Assembly: GCF_020379485.1 (NCBI RefSeq)
Contig: NC_063439.1
Coordinates: 24,800,098-24,864,097 of the forward strand
Source of the DNA: Brassica napus
Lineage: Eukaryota; Streptophyta; Magnoliopsida; Brassicales; Brassicaceae
Reading direction: 5' to 3'
Length of the DNA: 64,000 nucleotides
How positions within the stretch are numbered: position 1 is the first letter of the stretch; every line of letters begins with the position of its first letter. The translations under genes were made by a program, and so were the position numbers. Below, in pieces: positions 22,222 to 34,330 of the stretch. Below the pieces are notes generated by a model. That model was given only the letters and a program-made list of their open reading frames with translations, did not search any database and was not told the DNA's origin.

Positions 22222-22475
22222 ATGATGGTGATGGATACTATATAAGATATCGGTTGTAATTGTGTAAAGGAAACGGAGAGGTGAAGTGTTTGTTTGTTGT
22301 ATGGAAATGATAAATAGCAAAGAACTTAGATCATCACAGTAACGAGAAAAAACTTTATTGTACGTGCCTTCGTGTCCTAATTGAAAAATATTGAACAAAC
22401 CTTTATGCTTTTGGCTTACAGTGTGTATATTTAGTAAGGAATGTAACTAACTAAATGTCAAGAAACTTTCAAAAG

Positions 22476-22482
22476 AAAAAAA
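22476..22482 (-). terminator. RNA polymerase III terminator of the tRNA gene
   Basis: A run of seven T on the reverse strand, four bases after the tRNA 3' end, is the normal Pol III stop signal. Confidence 0.75.
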
Positions 22483-22485
22483 TAA

Positions 22486-22557
22486 CGCCGTTGCCGGGGA
22501 TCGAACCCGGGTCACCCGCGTGACAGGCGGGAATACTTACCACTATACTACAACGAC
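22486..22557 (-). tRNA. tRNA-Asp (anticodon GTC)
   Basis: The reverse strand folds as a 72-nt tRNA. The 7-bp acceptor stem GTCGTTG pairs with CAACGGC and is followed by a G discriminator. The A box is TAGTATAGTGG, the anticodon loop CTGTCAC has anticodon GTC inside a 5-bp CCCGC/GCGGG stem, and the T arm with B box GGTTCGATCCC is complete. There is no intron and no encoded CCA, as normal for nuclear plant tRNA genes. It sits between ATN1 and the CRM gene, matching the Arabidopsis order I recall. Confidence 0.97.
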
Positions 22558-22667
22558 TTTGTTGTTATGTTTCCAAAGTCAAAGTAGAAGAACGATAAAC
22601 GTAAAGGTTTAGGATCGTGTGTCTTCTAAAACCCTCAAGGTCTCCTTTCGGACACTAGCTTGGCCAA

Positions 22668-25266
22668 ATGTTGACGACGAGGAGTCTCTCGAGACATTGC
22701 TCGAGAACTTGTAAATGGTCTTTATCGTCTCTCCTTCAATCAGATTCCTCCAGGTAAATCTCAGACTCCTAAACCCTGATCCTATTAGCTAAATAGCCAT
22801 CTCAAAGTTATAATCTTTTAACCCCAAATGATTTTTTTTGATATAATATTTACGGAATCTATAAAACCCATTTTTGGAGAAATCGTTTTGCTTATGGATT
22901 ATTGGGTTTTGATTTTTTTGAAGGAATCTGGTTTTGTCGTCGAGTCCGGTTACAAGCAATGTGATGCTTCAGCCTGGCAACTCCAGTTCATTGATGCATC
23001 AAGTCTTGAAGGGATGGTCTCGAGCTATGTCGACGTCGAGAGGAAGGAGCATGAGGAGTAAAGTTGAGAGTAGGATGAGGAAAGAGTCTGGTAAGACGTT
23101 GAGAGAGATTAGGAGAGCTAAGAAGTTGAAGAAGAAGCTCATGACTGATGAAGAAAGACTCATCTACAACCTCAAAAGGGTAAATATAAATATCATTCTC
23201 TTTTGTATTGAGCTACTAGCATTTGTATCTGTTCAAAGTTTGAAACTTTATGTTTGATTTTGCTTACTATGAGTTGGTTTGAGATTGTGTTGAGTTAGAA
23301 CTTAGAAGTGTGGTTCCTGTAGGTACTTTCCATGTTCCCATTCGGTTCTCAGTTCAGTTTTCTAGAGATATATGATCCGTGCAGATAGTTAAAAAAATTG
23401 GTTTAGTTTTGGTTTTTTGTTTCAAAGATATATGATATTTTAAAAATTTGGTTTTTCGGTTCCAAAGATATAGAAATATTTTTAAAATTTGGTTTAGTTT
23501 TGGTTTTTTGTTTCCAAAGATATATGATCCGTACGGATATTTATAAAATTCTTATTATAGTCGGGTTTTTCTGTTTCAAAAGATATAGGATCCGTGCGGA
23601 TATTTATAAAATATGGTTCGGTTTCTATTCCAATTTTTCTTGGTTCGGCTCTTCGGTGCCCAGGCCTAAGTATGGACTTAAGTTGCTGATGTTTAAATTG
23701 CTATCGTGTGTGTTAGGCGAAGAAGAAAGTTGCGCTTCTGTTGCAAAAGCTCAAGAAGTACGATCTCCCTGAGCTGCCATCCCCGGTTCATGATCCTGAG
23801 CTTTTCACACCGGAACAGACTCAAGCCTTCAAGAAAATCGGTTTCAAGAATAAAAACTACGTCCCTGTTGGTGTTCGTGGAGTCTTTGGAGGAGTGGTTC
23901 AAAACATGCATATGCACTGGAAGTTTCATGAGACGGTGCAGGTTTGCTGCGATAACTTCCCAAAGGAGAAGATTAAAGAGATGGCGACCATGATAGCTAG
24001 ACTTAGCGGTGGGGTTGTCATTAATATACATAACGTGAAGACTATTATTATGTTCCGTGGTAGAAACTACAGGCAGCCTAAGAACCTTATCCCTGTCAAC
24101 ACCCTCACAAAACGCAAGGTAAAAAGCTGTATAAACTTGCCATTTAGAGTTTAATTGATCTAGACTATTCAGGTTAGGACATTGTTTCTTAACGACATGT
24201 AGCAATGTTCAAGAAATAGGCGGGCGCCTAGACCGATTTTGAGCATCTAAACCGATTTTTTTTGTAAATTGGTTTAGAAAAATTGTTTAGTTTAGGTCCG
24301 ATTTGCTGATTAGGCGGACACCTAGGCGCTGCATAGACCGATTTATAAATCATTGTATTGTAGTATGGCTTGCTCTAACAGTTATTTTGTAGTGTTATGG
24401 TATGAACAAGTATCTATGTTTTGCAGGCTTTGTTTAAAGCGAGATTTGAGCAAGCACTTGAATCTCAGAAGCTGAACATCAAGAAAACAGAACAGCAGCT
24501 AAGGAGAATGGGTGTTAACCCCGAAGATCCGGTTGCCATGGCTAGCATCCAGAGAGTTGCCTCAACGTTCTTTAACGCAATCGACAAAAAAGAAGGAAGT
24601 CCATATGTCTTCCATGGAGATAAACAATCAGAAAGAGGGACTAGTGTGGTGAATACAGAAGAAACAGAACCGGCTGATGAAGATAGTGACCAGGAGGAGC
24701 TAGACAGATTCATAGCTGAGATAGAAGAGGCAGCAGACAAGGAGTGGGAGGAAGAGGAGGCTGCGGAGCAAGAGGAGTCTGGTAGAATCAGGTATTGGAA
24801 CCGAGAGGAGTTTGCAGGAAGAAGCAGAGGACCTGAGATGCGTAGCTACGTAGACTCAGGTCATGGCTTTAGAAGAAATGAGAGGGATACACGTAGCCAG
24901 AGGAGATCCAACGATAGCGATGAAGATGATAATGACAGTGATCAATTGGATTCCGAGGATGATGATGAGATCCCAAAGAGATTTGATAGGCCAAGATCAA
25001 ATACAAGAAGGCAGGGACAGGGACAGGATTTTGTGAGAAGAAGCCATGATCCTCGACCTCGAGTGAGGAGTGATGAAGATGTGCTGAGTGATCTTGATAA
25101 CACAATGTGGGATTCAGGAGATGAAGAAGATGCAGCACCTGCTAATTATATTTCGAGCAGCGACGAGGACGAAGATGAAAACAAAACTAAACAACCAAGG
25201 TCCAGTAACAACAATTCGAAGACCAAGAGTGGAAAACAAAGGGATGAGGATTGGGATAGTGATTAG
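22668..25266 (+). CDS. CRM-domain RNA-binding protein, predicted mitochondrial group II intron splicing factor
   Basis: Four exons (22668-22753, 22924-23179, 23717-24118, 24427-25266) give 527 residues. The start at 22668 is chosen because it alone keeps phase into exon 2 and supplies an Arg/Ser-rich, acid-free presequence (MLTTRSLSRHCSRTCKWSL), suggesting mitochondrial import. One CRM (CRS1-YhbY) domain spans about residues 150-245, with the GVRGVFGG loop (GxxG), the NMHMHWKFHE helix and IMFRGRNYRQP at its end. The second half is acidic and Ser/Asp/Glu-rich, ending RDEDWDSD. CRM proteins bind group II introns in organelles and promote their splicing. The position next to ATN1 fits the Arabidopsis gene I recall as At3g27550. 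Intron 2 contains diverged tandem repeats and intron 3 a MITE. Confidence 0.92.
23370..23640. repeat. Diverged tandem repeats in intron 2 of the CRM gene
   Basis: About four copies of a module with GGTTTTTTGTTTCCAAAGA, then TATATGATCCGTGCGG and ATATTTATAAAAT. The downstream edge, TTCGGTGCCCAGGCCTA at 23651-23667, read in reverse as TAGGCCTGGGCACC, is a common hAT-MITE end, so the block may be a decayed MITE. The left end is not clear. Confidence 0.5.
24203..24355. mobile_element. Small hAT-like MITE in intron 3 of the CRM gene
   Basis: A 153-bp element with end CAATGTTCAAGAAATAGG and reversed end CAATGATTTATAAATCGG. Subterminal GGCGGGCGCCTAGACCGA and TAGGCGGACACCTAGGCG are inverted with respect to each other. 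Flanks ACATGTAG and TATTGTAG agree at 5 of 8 bases. It is the same family as the one in ATN1 intron 5. Confidence 0.6.
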
Positions 25267-26699
25267 AAAATGAGGAACATGGGATTACAGAGTTTCTGAT
25301 CTTTTTATTTGTCATCCTTGGTTTCTGATTATTAAATGAGAACTGAAAGATTTTAAACTGTGGTCTGAATATTGGAAGCTGATAGGTTCTATTGTTGGCT
25401 TTGGTTTGTGATGATTCACTGGAAGACTAAGCTATGGTCACTGCATTTCGCCGTAGCTTTATTTCGGGATTTTGTTTTTTTTTTTGAAATTTAGGAAATT
25501 CGATTTGGTTTTGGTTAGGTCATTTTGGTTTTCAGTTCATATAACAAAGTTGGGAACCATCTGATATCCAGAAAAAAAATTGATTTGGATTTTTGGTTAA
25601 TTTAGATTAAAAAAATTGGATAGTTCAAATTTTTGTGTTTAATATAAAAAATCGGGCTTTCGAATAAAATATCGAATAATTCGGATAATCTTAGATATTT
25701 TTGGATAAAAGAATTTAGATAATTCTTTGGTCAAAAAAAAAGAATTTAGGTTACTCGTTTTTTACTGCAGTTGAAAATTCGAGTTCTAGTTTTGCAGTGG
25801 CAAGTTATGATGATCTGTAATTTCAGGCAAAGCTAGTACTTTCTATGTTTTTGTTTCTTTCTCCTGATTGCGTTACGAAGTTGTTAAAGTCGACTTTTGA
25901 GATTAGCTTTATCACACCATACGTATTCCACAAGGTAACCTCCTTCTCTTAGAAGTCAAAGGGGAATCTGTTCAAAGCAGTTTCATAAATAACAAAAGAC
26001 ACATGGTGATTAGATGAGTACAAGATTCTTTCTGAAGATAACATATTTTAGTTATTAACTTGAAAGCAAAGGCTTCCTTTCTGTTTCTTTGATACATTTC
26101 TAAGCTGGCATTCAAGTAATGAAACAGCATCTTCTCTGTATTGCTTTACCCTTAAAGAAAGACAAGGCCAGAACAATCCAGAATCTGACAGCAACACAAT
26201 ACACACACAGCTTAAACTTGAAAAGAACAAAACTCTTTGCAGACAAGACATGGAAGCAAGAAGCTGAGGTTTATGTCGCAGCCAAGAATCGGATCATAAA
26301 AACAAGACTTGATAGATAGATTGAAAATGAATAAAAATGAATAATTACTGATATAACCAGAACAAAGAACCGCAGAGAGTAATAAATATAAACAAATGGA
26401 TCCTGAAACATCCTATACTACTAAATCAGCCAACATTTTTCCCCATTGTTGAAAAAACCTGGGAAGTGTTGTGCAGTTTTTAACTCAAAGTAAGCTCTCT
26501 CTTTTTCTCACAAACCCCTCTTGTATCAAAAGAAACTGATGCAAAACTTCTTCAGAACTCACCAAACTGAGTCCAGCATTTGGGTGGTTATATGCAAATC
26601 ATGCTTTAACTTCTCTCTTCTTTTGGTCAAATAGACTGTGCCTTAGAGTGATCAATAAATGCCTCTGAAGCCTAACTAAGACTAAAGACAAGAACACTT
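25267..26699. other. Convergent 3' region between the CRM and GT17 genes
   Basis: Holds the two 3' untranslated regions. At about 25480-25760 there is decayed TTTTGGTT/GGATAT-rich repeat sequence like that in CRM intron 2. No gene seen. Confidence 0.5.
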
Positions 26700-28252
26700 T
26701 CACCCAGTCTGTCTTTCTCTCACGCAGTTACCAGGTAACAAGTATTTATACTTCTCAGCGTTCTCCAGCAGGTAAGAAGGCAGATGAACAGCTGAATAAG
26801 AACGAGGCACAGGTCCCATTTTACCAATCATCTCCTTGAAAGTGTACTCCTCAGGCAACATGTCAAACAAATCAGTCCCTTTGCATATAACATCTTGAAT
26901 CCTAACAGGATTCAGGTAATGAGAGAACCTCACACGGTCCGAGTGACTGTAAGCCTTCATCTTGAACACAAAATCGCTAATATAACGGAAACAGAAGCTG
27001 CAGTGCCATCCAGAGTCAGATAACATCACATCGCTCTGTCGAAAATGCGCGTACCGAGTCTTCCCTGGGTTGTAACGGTGTATAGAAGCTCTCCAGCTCT
27101 TGCTATCGACGTAGTACTCGAAAGAGTATAAATAATTCTTAAGCTGGAGGTGAAGGACCGGAGGGATATCGTCGCACCATCTCAAGAGGTTGATGGTGTG
27201 AGCGCTAGGGATCTCATCAACATCAGACATAATCAACAAATCATCCTCTTCAATGCCAGCGATTCTAAGAAGCTTATCCAATGCAACACGCTGAAACGCC
27301 TCTTCAACGAAAGGGTTCTCTCCTTTTCTAAACCGTCCTCCGATGTTCCCGTACGTCAGCCGCTCCTCCACGAAGCTGAACTGGTCCTTGTTGCTTTTGA
27401 AGACAAACGGTTTAGGCAAACCGGTGAAGGTGGAGTTTGACTCGAGGAGGACGAACTGAGTCACATAAGGGTAAAGCTCTTTCCAGCGGACTGTCAAGAG
27501 ATCTTTCTCGTTGCTGAAGAGAACCGCGTCGTAAACGCGGCGAGGTGAGTCTCTGACTCCCCAGCCGTGGAGGGAGCAGAGAGATTGCATCGTTGCGTTC
27601 TCGGTGTGGTAGTGAGGGATGGTGTGGAAGGGCTTTGGAGGGGATTCCCAGAGGGGTCTGAAGAAGTAAGTGAGCTTCTGGCCGTGGAGGTAGATTGCGA
27701 AGATGGCGAATGGCACGAGGATGAAGAGGCATAGGAGCGTTCTTACGTCGAAGCCTCGGAGGACGCATTTGAGGCGTGAGATTGTTGCTCCTGCTTTAGA
27801 TCCCTGCTGAATAACAAAAACAAAAGGAAACGATTCATATCGTGAAAACAAAACTTAACAATGAAACTCAAGAAAGAAAAATCAAATCTTTTTGAAGCAA
27901 CAGAAACAATCTGGCGAATTAAAAAATAATTTAAATTATAGATACAAAAATCGAGAGCTTTCATAATGAAGGAATCAGGTTTGAAAAATTAAAACTGTGA
28001 ATTTTGATCTGCAGAATAAAAGGGCTCTCTTGCGATTAAATTGTTCCGTTCCGACAGGATTACAAAACCAGAACAATGATGTCGTGCACGGCGGATTTGT
28101 CGGAAACGACTCGATTTCAAAAAGACAAACTTTTTTTCGAAAAGAAACGTAATTTCGAAAATTTTAAAAAGGATAGAGATAAAACAAACCTGTCCACAAA
28201 CATCGTCGCAGATATCATCGGTCTTCTTCGAATTGTAATAACCATCGGACAT
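26700..28252 (-). CDS. Glycosyltransferase family 17 (beta-1,4-N-acetylglucosaminyltransferase-like)
   Basis: Two exons on the reverse strand (28190-28252 and 26700-27806) give 389 residues. A short cytosolic N-terminus ([13 protein letters not shown]) precedes one membrane span (about residues 40-65, [19 protein letters not shown]). The rest is a lumenal GT17 domain, a type II Golgi topology. Visible family motifs are [40 protein letters not shown], the metal-binding [12 protein letters not shown] (DxD-like), and [11 protein letters not shown]17 is typified by animal MGAT3, which adds bisecting GlcNAc to N-glycans; the substrate of the plant members is not established. The acceptor of exon 2 reads TTCAGCAG, so splicing may include or skip one Gln codon. 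Corresponds to the Arabidopsis neighbour I recall as At3g27540. Confidence 0.93.
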
Positions 28253-30468
28253 GATTTTGACTGCGGAGAGAACAACAGAGAGATAGAGGATTCGTCTTCG
28301 TCTAATGTTCTTCACGCCACGAAATCGATTAATCCCCCAAACTAAATAAGCCACAGAGAAACAGAAAATAAATCGACGAAAAAGGCAAACCTACTTTTTA
28401 TTTTCCAATCTCTCAATAGAAGAAGAAAGAAAATAGAAAAATAGGAGAGCCTTTTAAGGAATGGGAATCTCTGTAAATCCCAAAGAGACAAGAGGCGCAA
28501 ATTAATGTCACTCGATTTTCCTTTAAATTTCTCTCCACAGGAAATTTTAATAATTAAATACTTTTTATCGGAGGTTTTCTTTTTTAGAAAAAGGGATTCG
28601 AATGAAGAAACAGTCAGTTTCAGCGCTTACAGATTTTTAAAGTAACGCGTTAATAAACCGCCGGATTAAGAAATAATCCTACGGTTTAAAGTTAGTTTTG
28701 ACGCGTGGGCGTTCCAAAACGTGACTCGACGTTTTCGTTTGCGTTGCTGCTGATGTATGTGAATATAACGGCAAGTGCCACCGCATTATGAGTGACGGAC
28801 AAACAGTTTCTCTTTTCGCGTTTCTTTACGGTTTTAACCACAAAACACACGACACAGATCTCTGTTTTTCTTCAGACCAGACACAACTCTGGTCTTAGGT
28901 GGATTCACTTGTAATGACAAAATGCGATTTTATAACATCTAAATTTATGATATATATGGTATGCTTAAAAAAATTTATAATTATTTGCCTATGTTATCAA
29001 ATTACAATTTTTGTCACTTATTCCAAAAGAACTCTATCGGAAAAAATAGTGAAAAATGAATGATTTTCGTGTAAGTAAGACCAAAAAATAAAAATCTCAT
29101 ACGGTGATTATACGAGTAAGCCGACATCAAACATTTATTGACTGTAGACGATCGGTTTGTTATCTGAACCCATGTTTAAACAGATTTAGTTACAGAAATG
29201 TACATCGTATCGAAAACAGATTAACTTATCTACTAAACGGATCTTGTCATTATGTAGACGAGGATACGAATATGAAAAGCCACCAAACTGAACTTACTTA
29301 CACATATATTTGTGTGGTATCAGTTCTTAATTAAAGTTGAATATGTGCAAACAACATGTGCCATCTTGTCGTCGCTTATGACCTAATGAAATAAAGCATA
29401 TATAGAATCCATCTAATAATCCAATTACATGTATACACATGCACACATGTATGTGGATGATGTAACTCTATATTTTATTATTTTTGAAATTGTATGTTTT
29501 TGGTTTTGATTAATAATAATAAAGAGTCTCCAAGACGTGCGATGAACATGCCTCATCCCTCATCGATGTACACCACTCATATTGGATTTATTTGGAGACT
29601 TCACTTTCAAAGCATATTCTTTTATTCCCGTTTCAACATTAGTTGTGATTGTTTTTGTTACCATTGTTTTATTTACAACGGTTGACGTCAAAAAATAATC
29701 AAAACTTTTGAACTTTCCTTCTAGGTGTGGAAGCTGAATTGGCCTTGCACTCAGGTAACAAGCTAAAACAATGTTTCTTCAAAAGTTTCACGCAAGACTC
29801 TAACATTTAATTTCAAAATAGGTTATATATAGGAAATTATCAGGTTGTAAAATATATTTCTTAATCAGAAAACTTGTAAGGTTTATTTCTAGCGATTTCA
29901 TATTACATATGAAAAAATATTTTCACGTTAAATACAAACAAATAACAAACAAAAACCAATTCTATGTGGATACCAAATTTTTTGAGTTGATAATCTACCA
30001 AAAAATATGTAACAGTAAAGGGATGAAATACATTTTTAAAAATAATTTTATATGCAATATATATAACATATATATATTCAGTCTCGGCTCTTGACCATGG
30101 CTGCAGGGGCGGTTGCTCTGGGTTCATGGGTCCAGTTTTTTTTGCTAGTGTTATTTGATTGATTAGAATAGGTCCATTTTATTTTGTTAGAGGTCCATAA
30201 TTTTTTTACTGTTATACTACATGGTCTCTAATTAATTAAAATTAACTCACATACAACAAAACTAAACAAAAAAATATGTATACTTTACTATTTATCCAAT
30301 GTTTATAATGAAAAACTATCATGGTTCAACTTAAAGAAATGCAGAGAAGAAAAATTAAACAAAAAATACTTATGAAAAATTCAATTTCAATGTTATTTAA
30401 TTGATTATAAAGGCTCATTTCAATTTCTTAAAGGTCCACAACTTTTTGTTGGTATAATAAATGATCCA
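28253..30468. other. Upstream region of GT17 and transposon-rich spacer
   Basis: Leader and promoter near 28253-28900, then AT-rich sequence. From about 30080 there is an older unnamed repeat (GGGGCGGTTGCTCTGGG, TAAAGGTCCA-type pieces). It appears to resume after 31870, as if the Helitron at 30469 had landed in it. No gene found. Confidence 0.45.
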
Positions 30469-31870
30469 TCCCTTATATATTAAAAGAGAAGCATTGTAAT
30501 AAATGCATTCACATTATAATAGACACGTGGCAGTCTCACAATGATTTGATAATAAATATGCTAACGCGTTCACACTATAGTCATAAATGTGTTCACACTA
30601 TGTACTTTGTGATTTTTTTAATATAAAACTCACATACATAGTTCCAATAAAACTCTGGATTTTTCGGTTCGAATAAAAATAGATAACGAATCAAAAGCCA
30701 AACTATATATATATATTATTTTTATTGTTTACAGATAAAATTGAGCAAAATATTCATAAATTTTGATTCGATTTGTTATCCGTTTTGATTTGAACCAAAA
30801 AATCTTGATATTTGAAACTTTACGAAACAAATCAAATACTAAAATACAATATCCAAAAAAGAAGCAAATCACTAATACCAATATTTTTAAGAACATATAT
30901 CTAATTCGATATATTATATGCATATATATACATATATGAAAAGAATTATATATATTATACTTTATATCAGTTTTACAATATAAATTTATTATATTAGGTA
31001 CTAGAATTAAAAGGTTATATAATGTTTTATTTTTGTAATAAAATGTTATTATTAAATTATTTTTAAAATTTTATTTTATTTACGAATCAAATCGGATATT
31101 CTTTAAAATTCTAAAACATTTCGGATATCGGAGTCACCGAATATCTAGGTGGCTAAAGATCGAATTGACAAGAATGCTTCCAAATATCCAGATACTTGAT
31201 ATGTGTCCACCCCTATTTACGAATATAATTTTATTTTCTTTTGATGAAAAAATGACTAATGTCAAGGTCTTTTTTATTTTAAATAAATTTTAATTTTATC
31301 TTTCATGTATTATTCTGAACAAAAATGTCATTTAATATTAATTAACAATATCTTTATATATTTTTCAACTATTTTTATATACTTTTTATATAAACATACA
31401 TGTGCACCTTGATGTGAGCATCTTATAACTAAGTATTCACCACAGCTGAAGTATCTAATTTTTTTGAAAGTTGAAATATTTTTTCTTAATGTTTCTTTCA
31501 CTACCGACCAAATTGTAGTGAAATGATTTGTCTTAATAATTTTCTTTTCTTTTTCTTAAACTATTATCTGTTTAAAAACTATAATATGAAACTATTGGTT
31601 CGACATGACAACTATCTAAACTTCATAATATGAAAATAAACATATAATATTAATTTTAGGTTTTTATCCGAAAAAACCAAAAAATCAAATGTTTTAACCG
31701 AATAAACTAAAATGAATATTAATTTAAAATAATAGTTATATTTTAGAAGATTAAAAACAAAAAAACGTAAAACCTAACCAATATCCAGATTAAACACATT
31801 TATTGTCTTTTTTATTAAAAATAACGAAACTAATAATCACATCCCGCGCAAGGCGCGGGTTATTACCTAG
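30469..31870 (+). mobile_element. Non-autonomous Helitron with a nested hAT-like element
   Basis: 1,402 bp. The 5' end is TCCCTTATATATTAAAAGAG. The 3' end has a CCCGCGC-AAG-GCGCGGG hairpin, then TTATTACCTAG. It is inserted between A (30468) and T (31871), the Helitron rule. No Rep/helicase is encoded. The 3' half matches the truncated Helitron at 6870-8050 in reverse orientation, and the termini match those at 52367-54458. Confidence 0.85.
30736..31215. mobile_element. hAT-like non-autonomous element nested in a Helitron, copy B
   Basis: 480 bp, flanked by TTTACAGA (30728-30735) and TTTACGAA (31216-31223), 6 of 8 bases alike. The ends are TAAAATTGAGC and, reversed, TAGGGGTGGACACATATC. It is homologous throughout to 7367-7909. 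Confidence 0.65.
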
Positions 31871-32978
31871 TAATTTACTAAAACTGACTCATATAAAACT
31901 GAGACAAAACCAAAAAAAAATTGTACACACCATCTTTCAATTTTCCCTTAAAAAAATATTTTGGTTCAATTTTTAAAAAATGTATCGAACAAACATTAAG
32001 AAAATATTTATCAAAGGGTCCATTTTTAATCTTTCGCCTAAGACTATTAAATTATCTAAGACGACACTGTATATATTGCATATAAAGCTCAAATACGTCG
32101 ATACAAATTAAACCGGATGAAATCATATAAAATAAAACAGTTTTTAAAATACGTGAACCATTTTTTTTTAGGTCCGACCACCAATGACACCCATCCTATC
32201 GACTGATAACGAATAAAACGCCGCATCTGGATATACAAGTACGTAATAATAGAGATAAAGTTTACGTGCCAAAGGTAAACACAAGTTTCAAATTAGGTTT
32301 CTTTTTTTTTTTCTCTTCCGAGCCTTCATTGCTAAGGACGTGTTAATGTATCGATCATTGTCATATATATACACACTATTTTGTTTTTTATTGAATACTA
32401 TTCATGTAAGCGAGTGCATAGTTTAAACTTCATCTTTTATTTGATTGGTTCAATTCAAATCTTGTTTTCTGACCATCGAATTTTATTGACCATGCTAGCT
32501 AGTTGAGTGACGCATTTTATCACATTTTATATGTCAACTCTACAAGTGGCGCTTATATTTGAATAGTTACGTGGTGTGGGAATTGTTTGGAGACAAGTTA
32601 AGTGACTAAAATAACGAATCAAAACAATAACGTTCGAACCATTTTATCCACTATTTAACATGTTCTTTTCAAATGTGGATGCCTAATTCACGAACTAGAG
32701 ATTTTTTTTCTGCGGCAAACACCATGTTTTATTATATTGATTCAAACAAATCAGCTCTGGAGCTAACCATACATGAATCATAGATTTACATAGGAAGATT
32801 TCAAATTCTGAGCGCATATGATTTGCATGTAACATTTAACCTCTGAAACACGTGTTTTTACTTAATACGCATAAATACGAATAATTTATTTCGTTACAAA
32901 TTAATAGATATATACATACAATCATCCTAAATGTTGATAATCAATTCACAAGAATGCCAATAATGACTAATTAAAAAG
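31871..32978. other. AT-rich spacer, no gene seen
   Basis: Continuation of the older repeat interrupted by the Helitron up to about 32060, then spacer without coding signals. Confidence 0.45.
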
Positions 32979-32991
32979 AAGTTAAATTCAA

Positions 32992-33687
32992 GGGTACTAT
33001 GGAGGATCATCAGTTTGCATGGATACTATGGTATATTTGGAAGGGCAGGAATAATAAGGTTTTCAGTAATATTGATGTTGAGCCGAGAGAGACGTTAAAA
33101 TTAGTAGAATTAGAGTCAAGACTTTGGAATGAAGCGCAGAATATCAACAATCCAAGGGTCGCTCCTGAAGTTCAAGGCAGATTGCCCTTAGGGACCACTG
33201 GTAGATGGTGTTTTACGGATGGTTCTTGGAAGGATAAAGATGGTTTTTTAGGCCAAGGTTGGCTCAGTATACTTCCAGGGTTTGAGAGACTGTTAGGGGC
33301 AAGGAATGTAAGGGCAAGTTTATCACCTCTTCATGCGGAGATAAAGGCACTGATTTGGGCAATGGAATGTATGAAAAATTTACGACAGTATCAGGTTACT
33401 TTCGCAACGGATTGTTCTCAACTGGTGAAGATGGTTTCGGAACCAGAGGAATGGCCAGCATTTGAGAGTTACCTGGAGGATATCAAGCTTTTGAGAAGAA
33501 GTTTCACCAATTCAGAAGTTATTCATGTATCGAGGACGGACAATAAAATGGCGGATCGCTTGGCACGCAGTGCTAGGATACAACCATCGTTCGTCATACA
33601 TATGGATACAGAGTCACCACTTTGGTTTACGGAGTCTTTATGAGTCTGTAAATTTTCTTGCTGTAAAAAAAAAAAAAAAAAAAAAAA
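32992..33687 (+). mobile_element. LINE (non-LTR retrotransposon) 3' end, 5'-truncated
   Basis: Flanked by a perfect 13-bp target duplication AAGTTAAATTCAA (32979-32991 and 33688-33700) and ending in an uninterrupted A-run of about 24 bases. It contains only the last roughly 210 codons of ORF2 (the RNase H region). An intact frame, long pure poly-A and perfect duplication point to a fairly recent insertion. Confidence 0.9.
32999..33643 (+). pseudogene. LINE ORF2 C-terminus with RNase H domain (RVT_3 type)
   Basis: The frame is open from the truncation point to TGA at 33643. The 214-residue segment begins with the FAWILWYIWKGRN motif that precedes RNase H in plant L1 elements. All four acidic catalytic positions are present: CFTDGSW (Asp), LHAEIKALIWAM (Glu), FATDCSQL (Asp) and TDNKMADRLAR (Asp). 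As a fragment without reverse transcriptase or endonuclease it cannot retrotranspose on its own. The first ATG is only an internal Met of the parent ORF. Confidence 0.85.
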
Positions 33688-33700
33688 AAGTTAAATTCAA

Positions 33701-34330
33701 TAAAATAGGATAATGAAAGCAACCAGATACAATATTCACTCGTAATAAATAAGATCATTACTCTATAATTAGTTTAAATCTAATCCCTCATTCCATTATC
33801 ATCTAACCGAAATAAATATTTATCTTATGTGCTAGGCAGCTAGCTAAATTGAGGTAGTTGAACAATAGGAACATAAAGCCCATCGGAGTTAAATAGGCCC
33901 ATATTTGAGCATCCTCTAATCTATATGGTCCACGTGGCTCGATTAGGAGGTAGAATCCGGTGCGGGCGGGAGTACAATACATCATCGACCTCCCTCTTCC
34001 CCCAATTATAGAGAAAATTAAATCTCAAATCGCGACGATCGGACGGTTTATTAGTTTTCTGACTTTGCTTGAACAGATCGGTCAGGTGAAACGAGAAGGA
34101 ACCTGAGAGAGGGAGAGAGAGATCTGTTGCTGTTTCACTAACTGGGAGGATTCATCTTCCTTTTGTCTGATCCTGTCCGTACGACCATAGCCTGTAAGCT
34201 GTCCGAAACTCGTCCATTGTCAGTTTCTAGGGTTTTGTAGTCTGCTTTCCCCATTACTCTGCATTATTGCTGTTTTTTTTTGTTTGAAATTTCTGAAATT
34301 TTGTTGTTTCAGGTGAGATAAATCGAGATA
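33701..34330. promoter_or_regulatory. Upstream region and leader of GC6
   Basis: Contains GGCCCA-type site II motifs (AGCCCA at 33877, GGCCCA at 33896) about 430 bases before the ATG. A GAGAGAGGGAGAGAGAG run lies near 34105-34123. A probable leader intron (GTAAGCTG at 34193 to TTGTTTCAG at 34313) ends just before the start codon. Such site II elements are common upstream of plant housekeeping genes. The leader intron is inferred from splice-like ends only. Confidence 0.45.

Noticed and set aside
27412..27768. 118-codon alternative frame on the same strand as GT17
   Set aside because: Shadow frame of the GT17 exon, rich in Arg and Pro, no recognisable domain.
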